Positions 26,930-35,711 of a DNA stretch of 64,000 nucleotides are shown piece after piece. The stretch's first letter is position 1, and every line of letters begins with the position of its first letter. Source of the DNA: Leadbetterella sp964489955 (GTDB lineage Bacteria > Bacteroidota > Bacteroidia > Cytophagales > Spirosomataceae); contig CAZBAV010000016.1 in NCBI GenBank assembly GCA_964489955.1, positions 1 to 64,000 on the forward strand, in the 5' to 3' direction. The notes below the pieces were generated by a model, which saw nothing but the letters and a program-made list of their open reading frames with translations, did not search any database and was not told the origin of the DNA. Made by a program: the position numbers and the translations under genes.

Positions 26930-29479
26930 ATGAAACTTAAGCTAATATTTTTGCTGCCCATTTTACTGGGTTTCTTTGAGGTAAAAGCAACTAAGCCAGA
27001 CTCTGTCTACCTTTTTGCATACTCTACGATCAAAAACGACAATCACAACGGACTACATTTCGCATGGAGCCAAGACAAAACCAATTGGGTAGCTATAGGC
27101 CCCGAACACAGTTTTGTTAAATGTGATTATGGCAGGTGGGGCTCTCAAAAGAAAATGTTTAACCCATATTTGTTTAAAGGAACCGACCACCTTTGGCATT
27201 TGGTATGGTCACTAAATGAAACGGACGGAGCCATCGGGCACGTTAGCTCTAAAGATTTGGTGTATTGGGGAAGGCAGACATATCCTATCATAACTGAAAC
27301 AGGCATTTGCTTAAACCCTGAAGTAAGGATTGAAGATAATCAATATCAACTATATTGGAAAGACAAAAACGGAACATTTTACCAAGCAAAAACCGCGGAT
27401 TGGCAGGCTTTCAGTACGCCTTCTAAGGCACAAGAACTGAAGACTCAAAAACAAAAATTTACGATTGCTGGAAGCTCCCAAGAAGGAACTCTGCTGAAAG
27501 TGTCTTATGAAGAGGTACAAAACCTTATTAATTCATATAAAATTTCTATCGCCAACAGAACCCTGGAAGCCGAAAGACTGGCACTTTCTAAAGATTTGTT
27601 TAAAGATCCTGTGGCTGTATCAGTGTCTCTTGACCTGAACCAGCAAAAGAAAATTAGCGAGAACTTTCTGGGTATTTTCTTTGAAGATATTAACTATGCC
27701 GCAGACGGAGGTATTTATGCAGAGCTAGTCCAAAATCGGGGTTTTGAGTACCATCCAGCTGATAAAGAAGGGCGTGACAAAAACTGGAACAGCTATAAGG
27801 CCTGGAGTGCAAATGCGGACCTTACTTTTACTATAGACTCTGTTAACCCCATACACGCCAACAATAAAAACTACGCTTCTTTGATAGTTAGGAAAAAAGG
27901 CGGGGCTTTATCAAACGAAGGTTTTGATGGTATTCCTGTAAAAAGTGGTGACACGTATGATTTTTCTGTTTTTGTTCGTAGCCCTAAAAAAACAGGCTTA
28001 CTTATACAGTTAGTGGGCTCATCAGGTGAGATTCTAGGAAGCACGAAGATTGCCAAAACTACTACCCAATGGAAAAAGTATACTTCGGTTATTTCGGTTG
28101 TAAAAAATGAAGACAAAGCACGATTAGTTATTGTACCAGATCAGACAGGAAAAGTAGACGTAGACATGGTTTCACTTTTCCCACAAAAGACCTTTAAAGG
28201 ACGGAAAAACGGACTCCGTGCTGACTTGGCACAAACTCTATTCGACCTAAAACCAAGATTTGTACGTTTCCCGGGAGGCTGTGTTGCCCATGGTGACGGT
28301 ATTGCCAATATGTACCGATGGGAAAATACCATAGGCCCCCTGGAAGCCCGCAAGCCTCAAAGAAACATGTGGGGTTACCACCAAACAGCGGGACTGGGAT
28401 ACTTTGAGTATTTTCAATTTTGCGAAGATATCAGTGCAGAACCTATTCCGATAGTTCCTGCAGGAGTCCCTTGTCAAAACTCTGCTCACCATGGTTGTGC
28501 CATAGGCGGGCAGCAGGGTGGAATTCCGCTTGAGCAAATGGATGAATATGTAAACTCTGTACTTAATCTTATAGAATATGCTAACGGAGATGCCAATACA
28601 TTTTGGGGTAAAAAACGTGCTGAAGCAGGACACCCAAATCCCTTTAACCTAAAATACATTGGAGTAGGCAATGAAGATCTTATTACCGATATTTTCGAAG
28701 AGCGTTTTCGTTTAATACATGATGCCATAAAGAAGAAATATCCAGAAATAACCGTTATAGGTACAGTGGGGCCTTTTAATGAAGGAACCGACTATGTAGA
28801 AGGCTGGAAACTGGCAGACGAAATGAAACTAGATATGGTAGATGAGCATTATTATCAAACGCCTGGCTGGTTTTTAAACAACCAAAACTTTTATGACAGT
28901 TATGATAAAGATAAGTCAAAGGTCTATTTGGGAGAGTATGCCGCTCACATTCCGGGAAGACACAATAATCTGGAAACAGCTTTAAGCGAAGCCATTTATC
29001 TGATTAACCTGGAGAGAAACGCAGATGTGGTTACTATGACATCTTACGCTCCGCTTTTGGCAAAAGAGGGATATACCCAATGGAATCCTGACCTGATTTA
29101 TTTCAATAATACAGAGGTAAAACCGACGGTCGGCTATCAAGTACAAAAACTTTTTGGTAACCATGCAGGTAAATACTACATCCCTGGCACGGTACAAAGC
29201 ACCAACCTACACCACGCGAAAAGATTTGCTGTATCAGCAGTCACAAACGATAACGAACTGATAATAAAACTGGCTAACCTGCTTCCTGTGGAAATCAGCT
29301 CTTCTGTAAAAATCCCATCCGCTGAATACAAAAACAGGAAAGCCGAGTTATTTACACTAACCGGTGGACTAGAAGATAAGGAAGCCAAGGTCGTTACTTC
29401 CGACATCCAAGTGGGAGAAGACTTAAATCTTAAGCTTCCTCCTTATTCTTTTTCGGTTATAAAAATTAAGAAAAACTAA
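26930..29479 (+). CDS. GH51 alpha-L-arabinofuranosidase with N-terminal GH43-like segment
   Basis: 849 residues with a signal peptide (about 1-20). Residues about 24-165 look like part of a GH43-like propeller (LHFAWSQDKTNW, HLWHLVWSLNETDGAIGHVSSKDL). About 225-240 has the GH51 entry FFEDINYAADGGIYAELVQNRGFEY, shortened. A CBM4-like sandwich (about 255-415) interrupts, and the catalytic barrel follows. Acid/base E582 lies in GVGNEDL and nucleophile E669 in YLGEYAAH. It should cleave alpha-L-arabinofuranosyl residues. Only about 140 residues of the propeller remain and no RDP-type catalytic Asp is seen there, so that part is probably binding or structural. It opens a two-gene operon. Confidence 0.88.
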   Translation: MKLKLIFLLPILLGFFEVKATKPDSVYLFAYSTIKNDNHNGLHFAWSQDKTNWVAIGPEHSFVKCDYGRWGSQKKMFNPYLFKGTDHLWHLVWSLNETDGAIGHVSSKDLVYWGRQTYPIITETGICLNPEVRIEDNQYQLYWKDKNGTFYQAKTADWQAFSTPSKAQELKTQKQKFTIAGSSQEGTLLKVSYEEVQNLINSYKISIANRTLEAERLALSKDLFKDPVAVSVSLDLNQQKKISENFLGIFFEDINYAADGGIYAELVQNRGFEYHPADKEGRDKNWNSYKAWSANADLTFTIDSVNPIHANNKNYASLIVRKKGGALSNEGFDGIPVKSGDTYDFSVFVRSPKKTGLLIQLVGSSGEILGSTKIAKTTTQWKKYTSVISVVKNEDKARLVIVPDQTGKVDVDMVSLFPQKTFKGRKNGLRADLAQTLFDLKPRFVRFPGGCVAHGDGIANMYRWENTIGPLEARKPQRNMWGYHQTAGLGYFEYFQFCEDISAEPIPIVPAGVPCQNSAHHGCAIGGQQGGIPLEQMDEYVNSVLNLIEYANGDANTFWGKKRAEAGHPNPFNLKYIGVGNEDLITDIFEERFRLIHDAIKKKYPEITVIGTVGPFNEGTDYVEGWKLADEMKLDMVDEHYYQTPGWFLNNQNFYDSYDKDKSKVYLGEYAAHIPGRHNNLETALSEAIYLINLERNADVVTMTSYAPLLAKEGYTQWNPDLIYFNNTEVKPTVGYQVQKLFGNHAGKYYIPGTVQSTNLHHAKRFAVSAVTNDNELIIKLANLLPVEISSSVKIPSAEYKNRKAELFTLTGGLEDKEAKVVTSDIQVGEDLNLKLPPYSFSVIKIKKN

Positions 29480-29483
29480 GTTT

Positions 29484-31388
29484 ATGATAAAGTCACTTAT
29501 TCTAATATTAACACTTGTTTGCACTACGGCACTCGCCCAAGATGGATACCGTTTTGGCCCAGCCGACAAAGATTATGCAGGCTATCTCTTCACCTACTTT
29601 AATGGAAACAAAGTACAAGATGAAGCTGTATGCTACGCCATAAGTACAGATGGCTACAATTACCGTACTCTGAACAACAATAAACCAGTTATTGACTCAA
29701 AAAAGATCAGCTCCACAGGAGGAGTGAGAGACCCGCATATTTTGAGAGGAGAAGACGGAAGAACATTTTATATGGTTCTTACAGACATGACGTCCTCTAA
29801 GGGTTGGGATTCTAACCGAGCTATGATTTTACTGAAATCGAATAATTTGGTAGACTGGACCTCGAGCATTATTCATATCCAGCAGAAATATAAAGGCCAA
29901 GAAAACCTAAAGCGGGTTTGGGCTCCCCAAACTGTATTTGACCCTGCCGCAGGAAAATATATGGTGTATTGGTCTATGAAGCATGGTGATGGGCCAGATA
30001 TAATTTACTACGCTTATGCAAATGCGGATTTTACGGATTTAGAAGGAGAGCCTAAGATACTTTTTACCCCTAAAAATGGGAAGTCTTGTATTGACGGGGA
30101 TATTATTAATAAAAATGGGCTGTTTTACTTGTTTTACAAAACCGAGGGAGAAGAGAAAAAAGGAATACGTCTGGCACTGACAGATTCTCTTGCCTCCGGA
30201 AAGTGGATAGAGCAACCGGGATATAAACAGCAAACACCCGAGGCTGTAGAGGGATCTGGTGTATTTAAACTGAACCATTCTGATACTTACATTCTCATGT
30301 ACGATGTATACATGAAAGGAAAATACCAATTTACGGAGAGCAAAGATTTAGATGTTTTTAAAGTAATAGACCAAAACATCAGCATGGATTTCCATCCCCG
30401 TCACGGAACCATTATCCCTATAACGCAAAGGGAACTGGAAAGACTTACCCAAAAGTGGGGAACGCCAGAGGGAATAAAACTACCTGCTCGCAAGAATCCG
30501 GTTTTAGAGGGATACTATGCAGACCCAGATATTATTTGGTCTGAGAAAAATAAAAAATACTACATGTATCCTACCAGCGATGGGTTTGACTCATGGTCCG
30601 GTACATATTTCAAGACTTTTTCTTCCGAAAACCTCAAAGACTGGAAAGACGAAGGTGTAATTCTTGATTTAAAGAAAGATGTTTCATGGGCAGACCGTAA
30701 TGCTTGGGCTCCGACCATCACCGAAAAGAAAGTAAAAGGAAAATACAAATACTATTACTATTTCACAGCGGCACAAAAAATAGGTGTAGCCGTAGCTGAT
30801 GAACCTACAGGACCGTTTGTAGATTCTGGAAAACCGCTTATAGATTTTAGACCTGAAGGCATCAAAGGAGGACAAGAAATAGACCCCGCTGTATTTACAG
30901 ACCCTAAAACAGGCAAAAGCTATTTGTATTGGGGAAACAGCTATCTGGCCGTGGCAGAGCTTAATGAAGATATGGTTTCTATAAAGAAGAATACTTTAAA
31001 AACATTGAACATTGACGCAAGTTTCCGCGAAGGTGTATTTGTGATTTTCAGAAATGGAACGTACTATTTCCTTTGGTCAGAAGATGATACCCGCAGTGAA
31101 AACTACAGGGTAAGATATGCCACATCACAGTCGCCAATGGGCCCGCTGACTATTCCGGGAAATAACCTTATTTTACAAAAAGATCCTACACTAGGTATCT
31201 ACGGAACAGGCCATAACTCAGTTATACAAGTTCCCGGAAAAGACGAATGGTACATAGTTTACCACAGATTTAGTAAACCAAACGGAATAAAGATGGGCCG
31301 TGCAGCTGGTTTCCACCGCGAAGTGGCCATTGACAAAATGGAGTTCAATGCCGATGGAAGCATAAAACCTGTGGTGGTTACTGATTAA
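29484..31388 (+). CDS. Tandem-GH43 arabinanase/arabinofuranosidase-type protein
   Basis: 634 residues with a signal peptide (cleavage near ALAQ). Two five-bladed-propeller GH43 domains lie in one chain. Domain 1 (about 22-315) has GVRDPHILRG (base D83), RVWAPQTVFDPAAGKYMVYW, CIDGDII and acid E256 in AVEGSGVF. Domain 2 (about 338-632) has GYYADPDIIW (base D347), NAWAPTI, IDPAVFTDPKTGKSYLYWG and EGVFVIFRNGTYYFLW. Both keep the three catalytic acids, so both may be active, probably on arabinan. It starts 4 bp after the GH51 fusion gene. A terminator follows at 31411. Confidence 0.9.
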   Translation: MIKSLILILTLVCTTALAQDGYRFGPADKDYAGYLFTYFNGNKVQDEAVCYAISTDGYNYRTLNNNKPVIDSKKISSTGGVRDPHILRGEDGRTFYMVLTDMTSSKGWDSNRAMILLKSNNLVDWTSSIIHIQQKYKGQENLKRVWAPQTVFDPAAGKYMVYWSMKHGDGPDIIYYAYANADFTDLEGEPKILFTPKNGKSCIDGDIINKNGLFYLFYKTEGEEKKGIRLALTDSLASGKWIEQPGYKQQTPEAVEGSGVFKLNHSDTYILMYDVYMKGKYQFTESKDLDVFKVIDQNISMDFHPRHGTIIPITQRELERLTQKWGTPEGIKLPARKNPVLEGYYADPDIIWSEKNKKYYMYPTSDGFDSWSGTYFKTFSSENLKDWKDEGVILDLKKDVSWADRNAWAPTITEKKVKGKYKYYYYFTAAQKIGVAVADEPTGPFVDSGKPLIDFRPEGIKGGQEIDPAVFTDPKTGKSYLYWGNSYLAVAELNEDMVSIKKNTLKTLNIDASFREGVFVIFRNGTYYFLWSEDDTRSENYRVRYATSQSPMGPLTIPGNNLILQKDPTLGIYGTGHNSVIQVPGKDEWYIVYHRFSKPNGIKMGRAAGFHREVAIDKMEFNADGSIKPVVVTD

Positions 31389-31410
31389 TGACAAGTTTTT
31401 AAAGAAGTTT

Positions 31411-31450
31411 AAAAGGCAGCCTAAACAATGTTTAAGCTGCCTTTTCTTTC
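31411..31450 (+). terminator. Intrinsic terminator after the GH51/GH43 operon
   Basis: AAAAGGCAGC (31411-31420) pairs with GCTGCCTTTT (31436-31445), with inner pairing TAAAC/GTTTA around AAT. TTTTCTTTC follows. Confidence 0.85.
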
Positions 31451-31553
31451 ATAACTCGGCCAAGTAAGTTTCTACTAAAAAAAGCGGATACGTATGCAAA
31501 CTGCGGAAAAAAGGATAGAAACGCCGTAACTTTGCCATATACTATCCAATAAT

Positions 31554-31988
31554 ATGGCAAAGACAAACAAGAAAACTAAGTGGAACAAAGAATTGGCAAG
31601 TAGAAATTTGCAGGCAGGTCAGGCTTTTCTTGCTGAAAACGCATTACGATCAGAAGTGAAAACCAATATCTCTGGTTTACAATATGAGATTCTTGAGGAA
31701 GGCACAGGAGCTATTCCGCAACTGAGAAGCCAAGTTTTATGCCATTACAAAGGATACCTTACAGACGGGACGGTCTTTGATGACTCCTACAAACGGGGCC
31801 AGCCAGAAGTCTTTGTTGTCTACGAATTAATTCCAGCTTGGATAGAAGCCCTTAGCCTAATGCCCGTTGGAAGTAAATGGAAGCTATACGTTCCTCCTCA
31901 TATTGGTTACGGCCTAGAACCCCTTACTCCTGAATCTGGTGGCAACTGCACCCTGATTTTTGAAATGGAATTACTTCGGATTTTATAA
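31554..31988 (+). CDS. FKBP-type peptidyl-prolyl cis-trans isomerase
   Basis: 144 residues, no signal peptide. The C-terminal FKBP domain (about 45-143) shows VLCHYKGYLTDGTVFDDSYKRGQP, shortened, then LMPVGSKWKLYVPPHIGYG and ending FEMELLRI. The common VIPGW of FKBPs is ELIPAW here, a mild change in the active-site rim. The N-terminal helix with AFLAENA resembles the dimerisation part of Mip/FkpA proteins, but the missing signal suggests a cytoplasmic form. It stands alone, after the GH43 terminator, and is convergent with the LD-carboxypeptidase gene. Confidence 0.9.
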   Translation: MAKTNKKTKWNKELASRNLQAGQAFLAENALRSEVKTNISGLQYEILEEGTGAIPQLRSQVLCHYKGYLTDGTVFDDSYKRGQPEVFVVYELIPAWIEALSLMPVGSKWKLYVPPHIGYGLEPLTPESGGNCTLIFEMELLRIL

Positions 31989-32062
31989 ACTATACTGCTC
32001 TTTGATGCAAAAAAAGATACTAATTGCTTGTAAAAAAACGGATCTTAAACCTCATATAAAAT

Positions 32063-32085
32063 AGCTGTAAGCTCACAGCTCTTTT
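32063..32085. terminator. Short bidirectional terminator-like hairpin
   Basis: AGCTGT (32063-32068) and ACAGCT (32075-32080) form a 6-bp stem. CTTTTG follows on plus and ATTTTAT on minus. It sits between two convergent genes. Confidence 0.45.
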
Positions 32086-32090
32086 GTCTG

Positions 32091-33128
32091 CTACTTACTT
32101 ACGGCTGGCTTTGTTATTTTTATAGTGCCCAATGTTGCATCTATTTCCGCTTCCGCTCCCACAGGTATCGTAAATTTATCGGTGATATGCCCAATCATGG
32201 AGCCTGAGAATGCGGGTATGCCCAAAGGTTTAATATGATCGTCAAAAATTTGGTCAAAAGTAAGTGAGCCATAACCTTCAGAAGGTTCACACTTGGTACA
32301 TTTTCCCCATACAAATCCGGAAATTTGCTGTAAAATTCCTGCAATCTTTAAATGGGTAAGCATTCGATCAATCCTATAAACGGCTTCTCCTACATCTTCA
32401 AGAAATAATATTTTCCCTTTAAAATCTGGCAAAAATGGACTCCCTACCATAGCAGAAAGAACTGTTAAATTACCTCCGACTAAAACTCCTTTAGCTTTCC
32501 CCGGGTTAAGCGTCTGTATTCTGTCCTGAGTTTGTACTAGGTTATCCCCTATTTTAATTGGGTTTTGTAAAGAGAGTGTTTCAGCTTCTATCAATAGCTG
32601 CTTGAAATAACTAACAGTAAAGGAGTTCCATGTAGATGACGCCACCGGTCCATGAAAAGTTACCAAGCCTGTTTTGGTATAAATGGCGTTTAAAAGGGCT
32701 GTTATATCACTGTAACCAATGAGAACTTTCGGGTTGTTTTTTATTATTTCAAAGTCCAAATACGGCAAAATTCTTGCACACCCCCACCCTCCGTGAATTG
32801 CTAATATGCCGTTTACCGACTTGTCTTTAAACATTGCGAGCAAGTCGGTAGCTCTTTCCATATCACTTCCCGCCAAATATCCATAACGGTTGTCAATATG
32901 TTTTCCAATCTTTACTTTAAAACCCAATGCTTGTAACGTTTCGCGGATAATGTCCAAATCTACCTGTGAAACAATGGGGTGAGCCGGGCATACAAGGCCA
33001 ATTGTATCTCCTGCTTTTAACGCCGAAGGAATTATAGGCTTCAATGAATCCGTATTTCTAGCAAAGGAACTAGTCAAAGTTAATCCACCTAAAAGCGATG
33101 CATTAAGAAAATTTCTGCGACTAAACAT
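32091..33128 (-). CDS. LD-carboxypeptidase, peptidase family S66
   Basis: 345 residues with a Tat-like or Sec signal (MFSRRNFLNASLLGGLTL, twin Arg at 4-5), so likely exported to the periplasm. The S66 signs are present: the nucleophile Ser in IGYSDITALLNAIY, VGGNLTVLSAM, the Glu in LFLEDVGEAVYRIDRML and the His in IGHITDKFTIPVG. It trims D-Ala from murein tetrapeptides in peptidoglycan recycling; some relatives give microcin C immunity (MccF). It is a single gene with a 336-bp upstream gap. Confidence 0.9.
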   Translation of the reverse strand: MFSRRNFLNASLLGGLTLTSSFARNTDSLKPIIPSALKAGDTIGLVCPAHPIVSQVDLDIIRETLQALGFKVKIGKHIDNRYGYLAGSDMERATDLLAMFKDKSVNGILAIHGGWGCARILPYLDFEIIKNNPKVLIGYSDITALLNAIYTKTGLVTFHGPVASSTWNSFTVSYFKQLLIEAETLSLQNPIKIGDNLVQTQDRIQTLNPGKAKGVLVGGNLTVLSAMVGSPFLPDFKGKILFLEDVGEAVYRIDRMLTHLKIAGILQQISGFVWGKCTKCEPSEGYGSLTFDQIFDDHIKPLGIPAFSGSMIGHITDKFTIPVGAEAEIDATLGTIKITKPAVSK

Positions 33129-33464
33129 CTGTTGGTCTTTTTTATGCTAAAAATAAGACTTTGTATTTTCCTGACAAAAAGTGTCGAAGCAGATTTTTGA
33201 GATAGAAATGATATTAACCTCGAATTATACATCGTATTGAAGAAAAACCTCTAATCTATACATCAAGCTCACGGTTTAATCTGAGACTCATGCCTAGTTG
33301 TAACAAATCCTAAAAAACCGCTAACCGTGTAAATTGTAAATTCATCCGCTTCCTAGGCATTGCTAAATATGGTCGTCGTTACGATTGATGCCAGAAATGG
33401 AATGCCTGCAAAAGCTGTTTAAAATGCTTTAGTTTTTGTGAAAGTTAATACAGTACCTACTTAA
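33129..33464. other. Non-coding gap
   Basis: A 336-bp AT-rich spacer between the LD-carboxypeptidase and SMR genes, both on the minus strand. I saw no reading frame, strong hairpin or repeat in it. It presumably holds the promoter of the LD-carboxypeptidase gene. Confidence 0.5.
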
Positions 33465-33794
33465 TTAATGCGAGGATACAGCTTTTAAACCAATGATGGA
33501 GCCTATAAGTGTAGTAATAAAAACTAGTCGCATCAGGGTGGCTGGCTCTTTAAAGAATAGTATCCCCATTAAAACTGTTCCTACCGCTCCTATTCCTGTC
33601 CAAACCGCATAAGCCGTACCCAATGGCAAAGTTTGCGTAGCTTTAATCAATAAAACCATGCTCACTATCAATGAAATACCAAAACCTGTATACCATAAAT
33701 AGGAGTCTGAACCCGTGCTTTCTTTTGCCTTTGCTAAGCAAAAAGTAAAACCTACCTCAAACAAACCTGCAATCACTAAAATAACCCAATTCAT
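33465..33794 (-). CDS. SMR-family multidrug/guanidinium exporter (SugE/Gdx-like)
   Basis: 109 residues with four transmembrane helices, the standard SMR size. The conserved Glu of helix 1 is in IAGLFEVGFTFCL (Glu13). The stretch LPLGTAYAVWTGIGAVGTVLMGI is closer to SugE/Gdx (guanidinium exporters) than to EmrE. It works as a dual-topology dimer in the inner membrane, exchanging cations for protons. No guanidine-riboswitch-like element was recognised in the upstream 150 bp. A single gene. Confidence 0.88.
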   Translation of the reverse strand: MNWVILVIAGLFEVGFTFCLAKAKESTGSDSYLWYTGFGISLIVSMVLLIKATQTLPLGTAYAVWTGIGAVGTVLMGILFFKEPATLMRLVFITTLIGSIIGLKAVSSH

Positions 33795-33982
33795 ACTATT
33801 TTTCTTTTTCTATGCTGCAAAATTGCTCAGAAAAAAATTAATAAAACTTTACAAATGTTAAAAAGTGATTACCAAACTCAGAAAACACAATTTATAAACC
33901 GTTAGCTAATTTTTGTCTTTCAATAAAGGTAATCAATTCCAAAGTGTGCCTAATTTGGAGTTCACATAAGAATCTAAAAATT

Positions 33983-34408
33983 ATGAAAAAGCTACTCTTT
34001 CTACTTATAATTATCGCGTTTGGCTGTGGCAAGTCTGATCCAAAGCCTTTTGAACAGAAAGCCTTTCCTCAAAAATGGGTTTTGGTGCAAATGACAGGGG
34101 GCTTCGTGAATTCAGTTACCCAAGGGGAAGATATGAGCTATCAGGAGTTTTACCAATTTGAGAAAAACGGCACTTTTTACAAAGAGCGTGTTAATCAGGA
34201 AGATAAATATACCGCCTCTGGAACCTATAAATTAGTAAAAATAAACGATAATGACTGTTTTGAGCTCACCTATCTAAATGGTGAAATATTACGTCAAACA
34301 TGTGCAACTGGGAGTGTAGAACTTCTTTATATTATTTCGGGCCAACAAATTTCAGGTGGCTCAGCCGCATGTGATGGCCCGGCACTATTGTATGAAAGAG
34401 TGATGTAA
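33983..34408 (+). CDS. Small lipoprotein, function unknown
   Basis: 141 residues from the ATG at 33983, which starts a lipoprotein signal (MKKLLFLLIIIAFGCGK, lipobox Cys15). An upstream in-frame ATG (33944) would put 13 polar residues before the signal and is less likely. The mature part (about 125 residues) has alternating beta-type segments with FEKNGTFYKERV and SGTYKL, reminiscent of the small lipocalin-like lipoproteins common in Bacteroidetes. No function can be given. It is divergent from the SMR gene. Confidence 0.75.
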   Translation: MKKLLFLLIIIAFGCGKSDPKPFEQKAFPQKWVLVQMTGGFVNSVTQGEDMSYQEFYQFEKNGTFYKERVNQEDKYTASGTYKLVKINDNDCFELTYLNGEILRQTCATGSVELLYIISGQQISGGSAACDGPALLYERVM

Positions 34409-34531
34409 TCTCGTCTGGAGTTTTACTTAGACATTAGCTGATTTTCTACAAAAAATACAACTTCGCGTCAATATCGATTAATCTAAATTGCTAGACCGAA
34501 CGTCATCTCTATTTATTTCTAACACTGATTC

Positions 34532-34605
34532 TTAATCAAAAACAAGTTTTCAAGAAGCTTAGGTTCTGTCAGACTGAGCTTACAGAAACCTAACCTTTTG
34601 ATTAA
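34532..34605. repeat. Nested inverted repeat in a convergent intergenic gap
   Basis: Outer arms TTAATCAAAA (34532-34541) and TTTTGATTAA (34596-34605) are perfect. Inner arms TTAGGTTCTGT (34559-34569) and ACAGAAACCTAA (34582-34593) pair with one bulge. It may serve as a bidirectional terminator between the lipoprotein and GH43 genes. Confidence 0.5.
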
Positions 34606-34660
34606 AAACTTTAACCAGATAATGACCACAGACCCTGCGGTGATATTTTTCTGACACAAA

Positions 34661-35680
34661 CTACTTCTTCTTGATAGTTTGATTATCGTCCAGGTCCTGA
34701 CCGAAATCTGGCATGCCATCTTTGGCCCAATTTAAAACTCTTACCCTAGTGTGACGGTTGGAATCATACAATGGTTCACCATTAATGTCTTTGTAGTCCC
34801 GAGCATGATATATCATTAAGTCTGTTTTACCATCTTCTGCTTTAGTAAAACTATTGTGACCTGGCCCAAAACGTTTAAGTTTTTCATTGGTATAAAAAAC
34901 AGGTTCAGGAAGTTTATGCCAAGACGCTGCATCAAGCAAGTCTGCGTTTTCGTCTGCCCATAGCAAGCCAATACAATAATTAGCGTCTGTGGCACTTGCA
35001 GAAAATGTGACAAATATTTTCCCGTTTCTAATCAATACAGCCGGTCCTTCATTAACCCTATGTCCACGCGTTTCCCAATCATACTCCGGGCTGGTAATAA
35101 CCGTTTGTTTAGAATCAATGGTAATAGGATCCTTCATTTTAGCAATGAACAAACTCGTGTTTGTTTTTTCTAGTGGAGCCCTATCTGTCCAGATGTGATA
35201 AAGCTGTCCTTTATGTTCAAAAGTGGTGGCATCTAACGTGAAAATATTAGGTTCGCTCTTCATTTCGCCTTCTTCTTTCCATGTGCCCTGAGTTGGGTCT
35301 TTTGAAGGATTAGAAAGAGCATATTTTCTTATTTTCCATTTGTCCTCTGCTGAACCTGCCGCAAAATAAACATACCATTTTCCTTGAATTCTATGCAGCT
35401 CTGGTGCCCAGATGTGATTGCCCATAATTCCTTTTTCATGCTTCTTCCAAACCACCACAGGCTTAGCATTTGTAATCCCATTTATGGTTTTAGATTTTCT
35501 TATTTCTATACGGTCATATTCTGGTACCGTGGCTATAAAATAGTAGGTGCCGTCATCTGCACGTGCCACAAAAGGGTCTGCTCTTTGAAGTGCAACCGGG
35601 TTTTTAAAAGGCTTTAACTTTTGGGCTTCTGCACTCAAAACAATAGATAAAAGAAAAATGCTTGATACTAGGAATTTCAT
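34661..35680 (-). CDS. GH43 exo-alpha-1,5-arabinanase/arabinofuranosidase (subfamily-26-like)
   Basis: 339 residues with a signal peptide (cleavage near AEAQ). A single propeller carries base D35 in LQRADPFV, then GNHIWAPELHRIQGKWYVYF, FTLDATTF (pKa Asp) and the acid Glu in RVNEGPAVL. The markers YFIATVPEYDRIEIR, ASATDANYCIGLLWA, FGPGHNSFT and DSNRHTRV fit the subfamily of exo-1,5-alpha-L-arabinofuranosidases such as the Streptomyces Araf43A. It is separated by 3 kb from the main arabinan cluster but has the same AraR-like operator upstream, so it should be co-regulated. Confidence 0.9.
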   Translation of the reverse strand: MKFLVSSIFLLSIVLSAEAQKLKPFKNPVALQRADPFVARADDGTYYFIATVPEYDRIEIRKSKTINGITNAKPVVVWKKHEKGIMGNHIWAPELHRIQGKWYVYFAAGSAEDKWKIRKYALSNPSKDPTQGTWKEEGEMKSEPNIFTLDATTFEHKGQLYHIWTDRAPLEKTNTSLFIAKMKDPITIDSKQTVITSPEYDWETRGHRVNEGPAVLIRNGKIFVTFSASATDANYCIGLLWADENADLLDAASWHKLPEPVFYTNEKLKRFGPGHNSFTKAEDGKTDLMIYHARDYKDINGEPLYDSNRHTRVRVLNWAKDGMPDFGQDLDDNQTIKKK

Positions 35681-35694
35681 ATGTTTAATGCTTA

Positions 35695-35711
35695 AGTGTC
35701 ATTTGTACACA
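35695..35711. promoter_or_regulatory. Candidate AraR operator upstream of the distant GH43 gene
   Basis: Read on the minus strand the site is TGTGTACAAATGACACT, fitting TGTGT-N7-ACACT. It lies 15 bp before the GH43 start codon (35680). It ties this gene to the ara region. Confidence 0.65.

Noticed and set aside
33795..33943. Possible guanidine riboswitch before the SugE/Gdx-like gene
   Set aside because: No conserved ACGR-type loops or paired stems could be found in the spacer.
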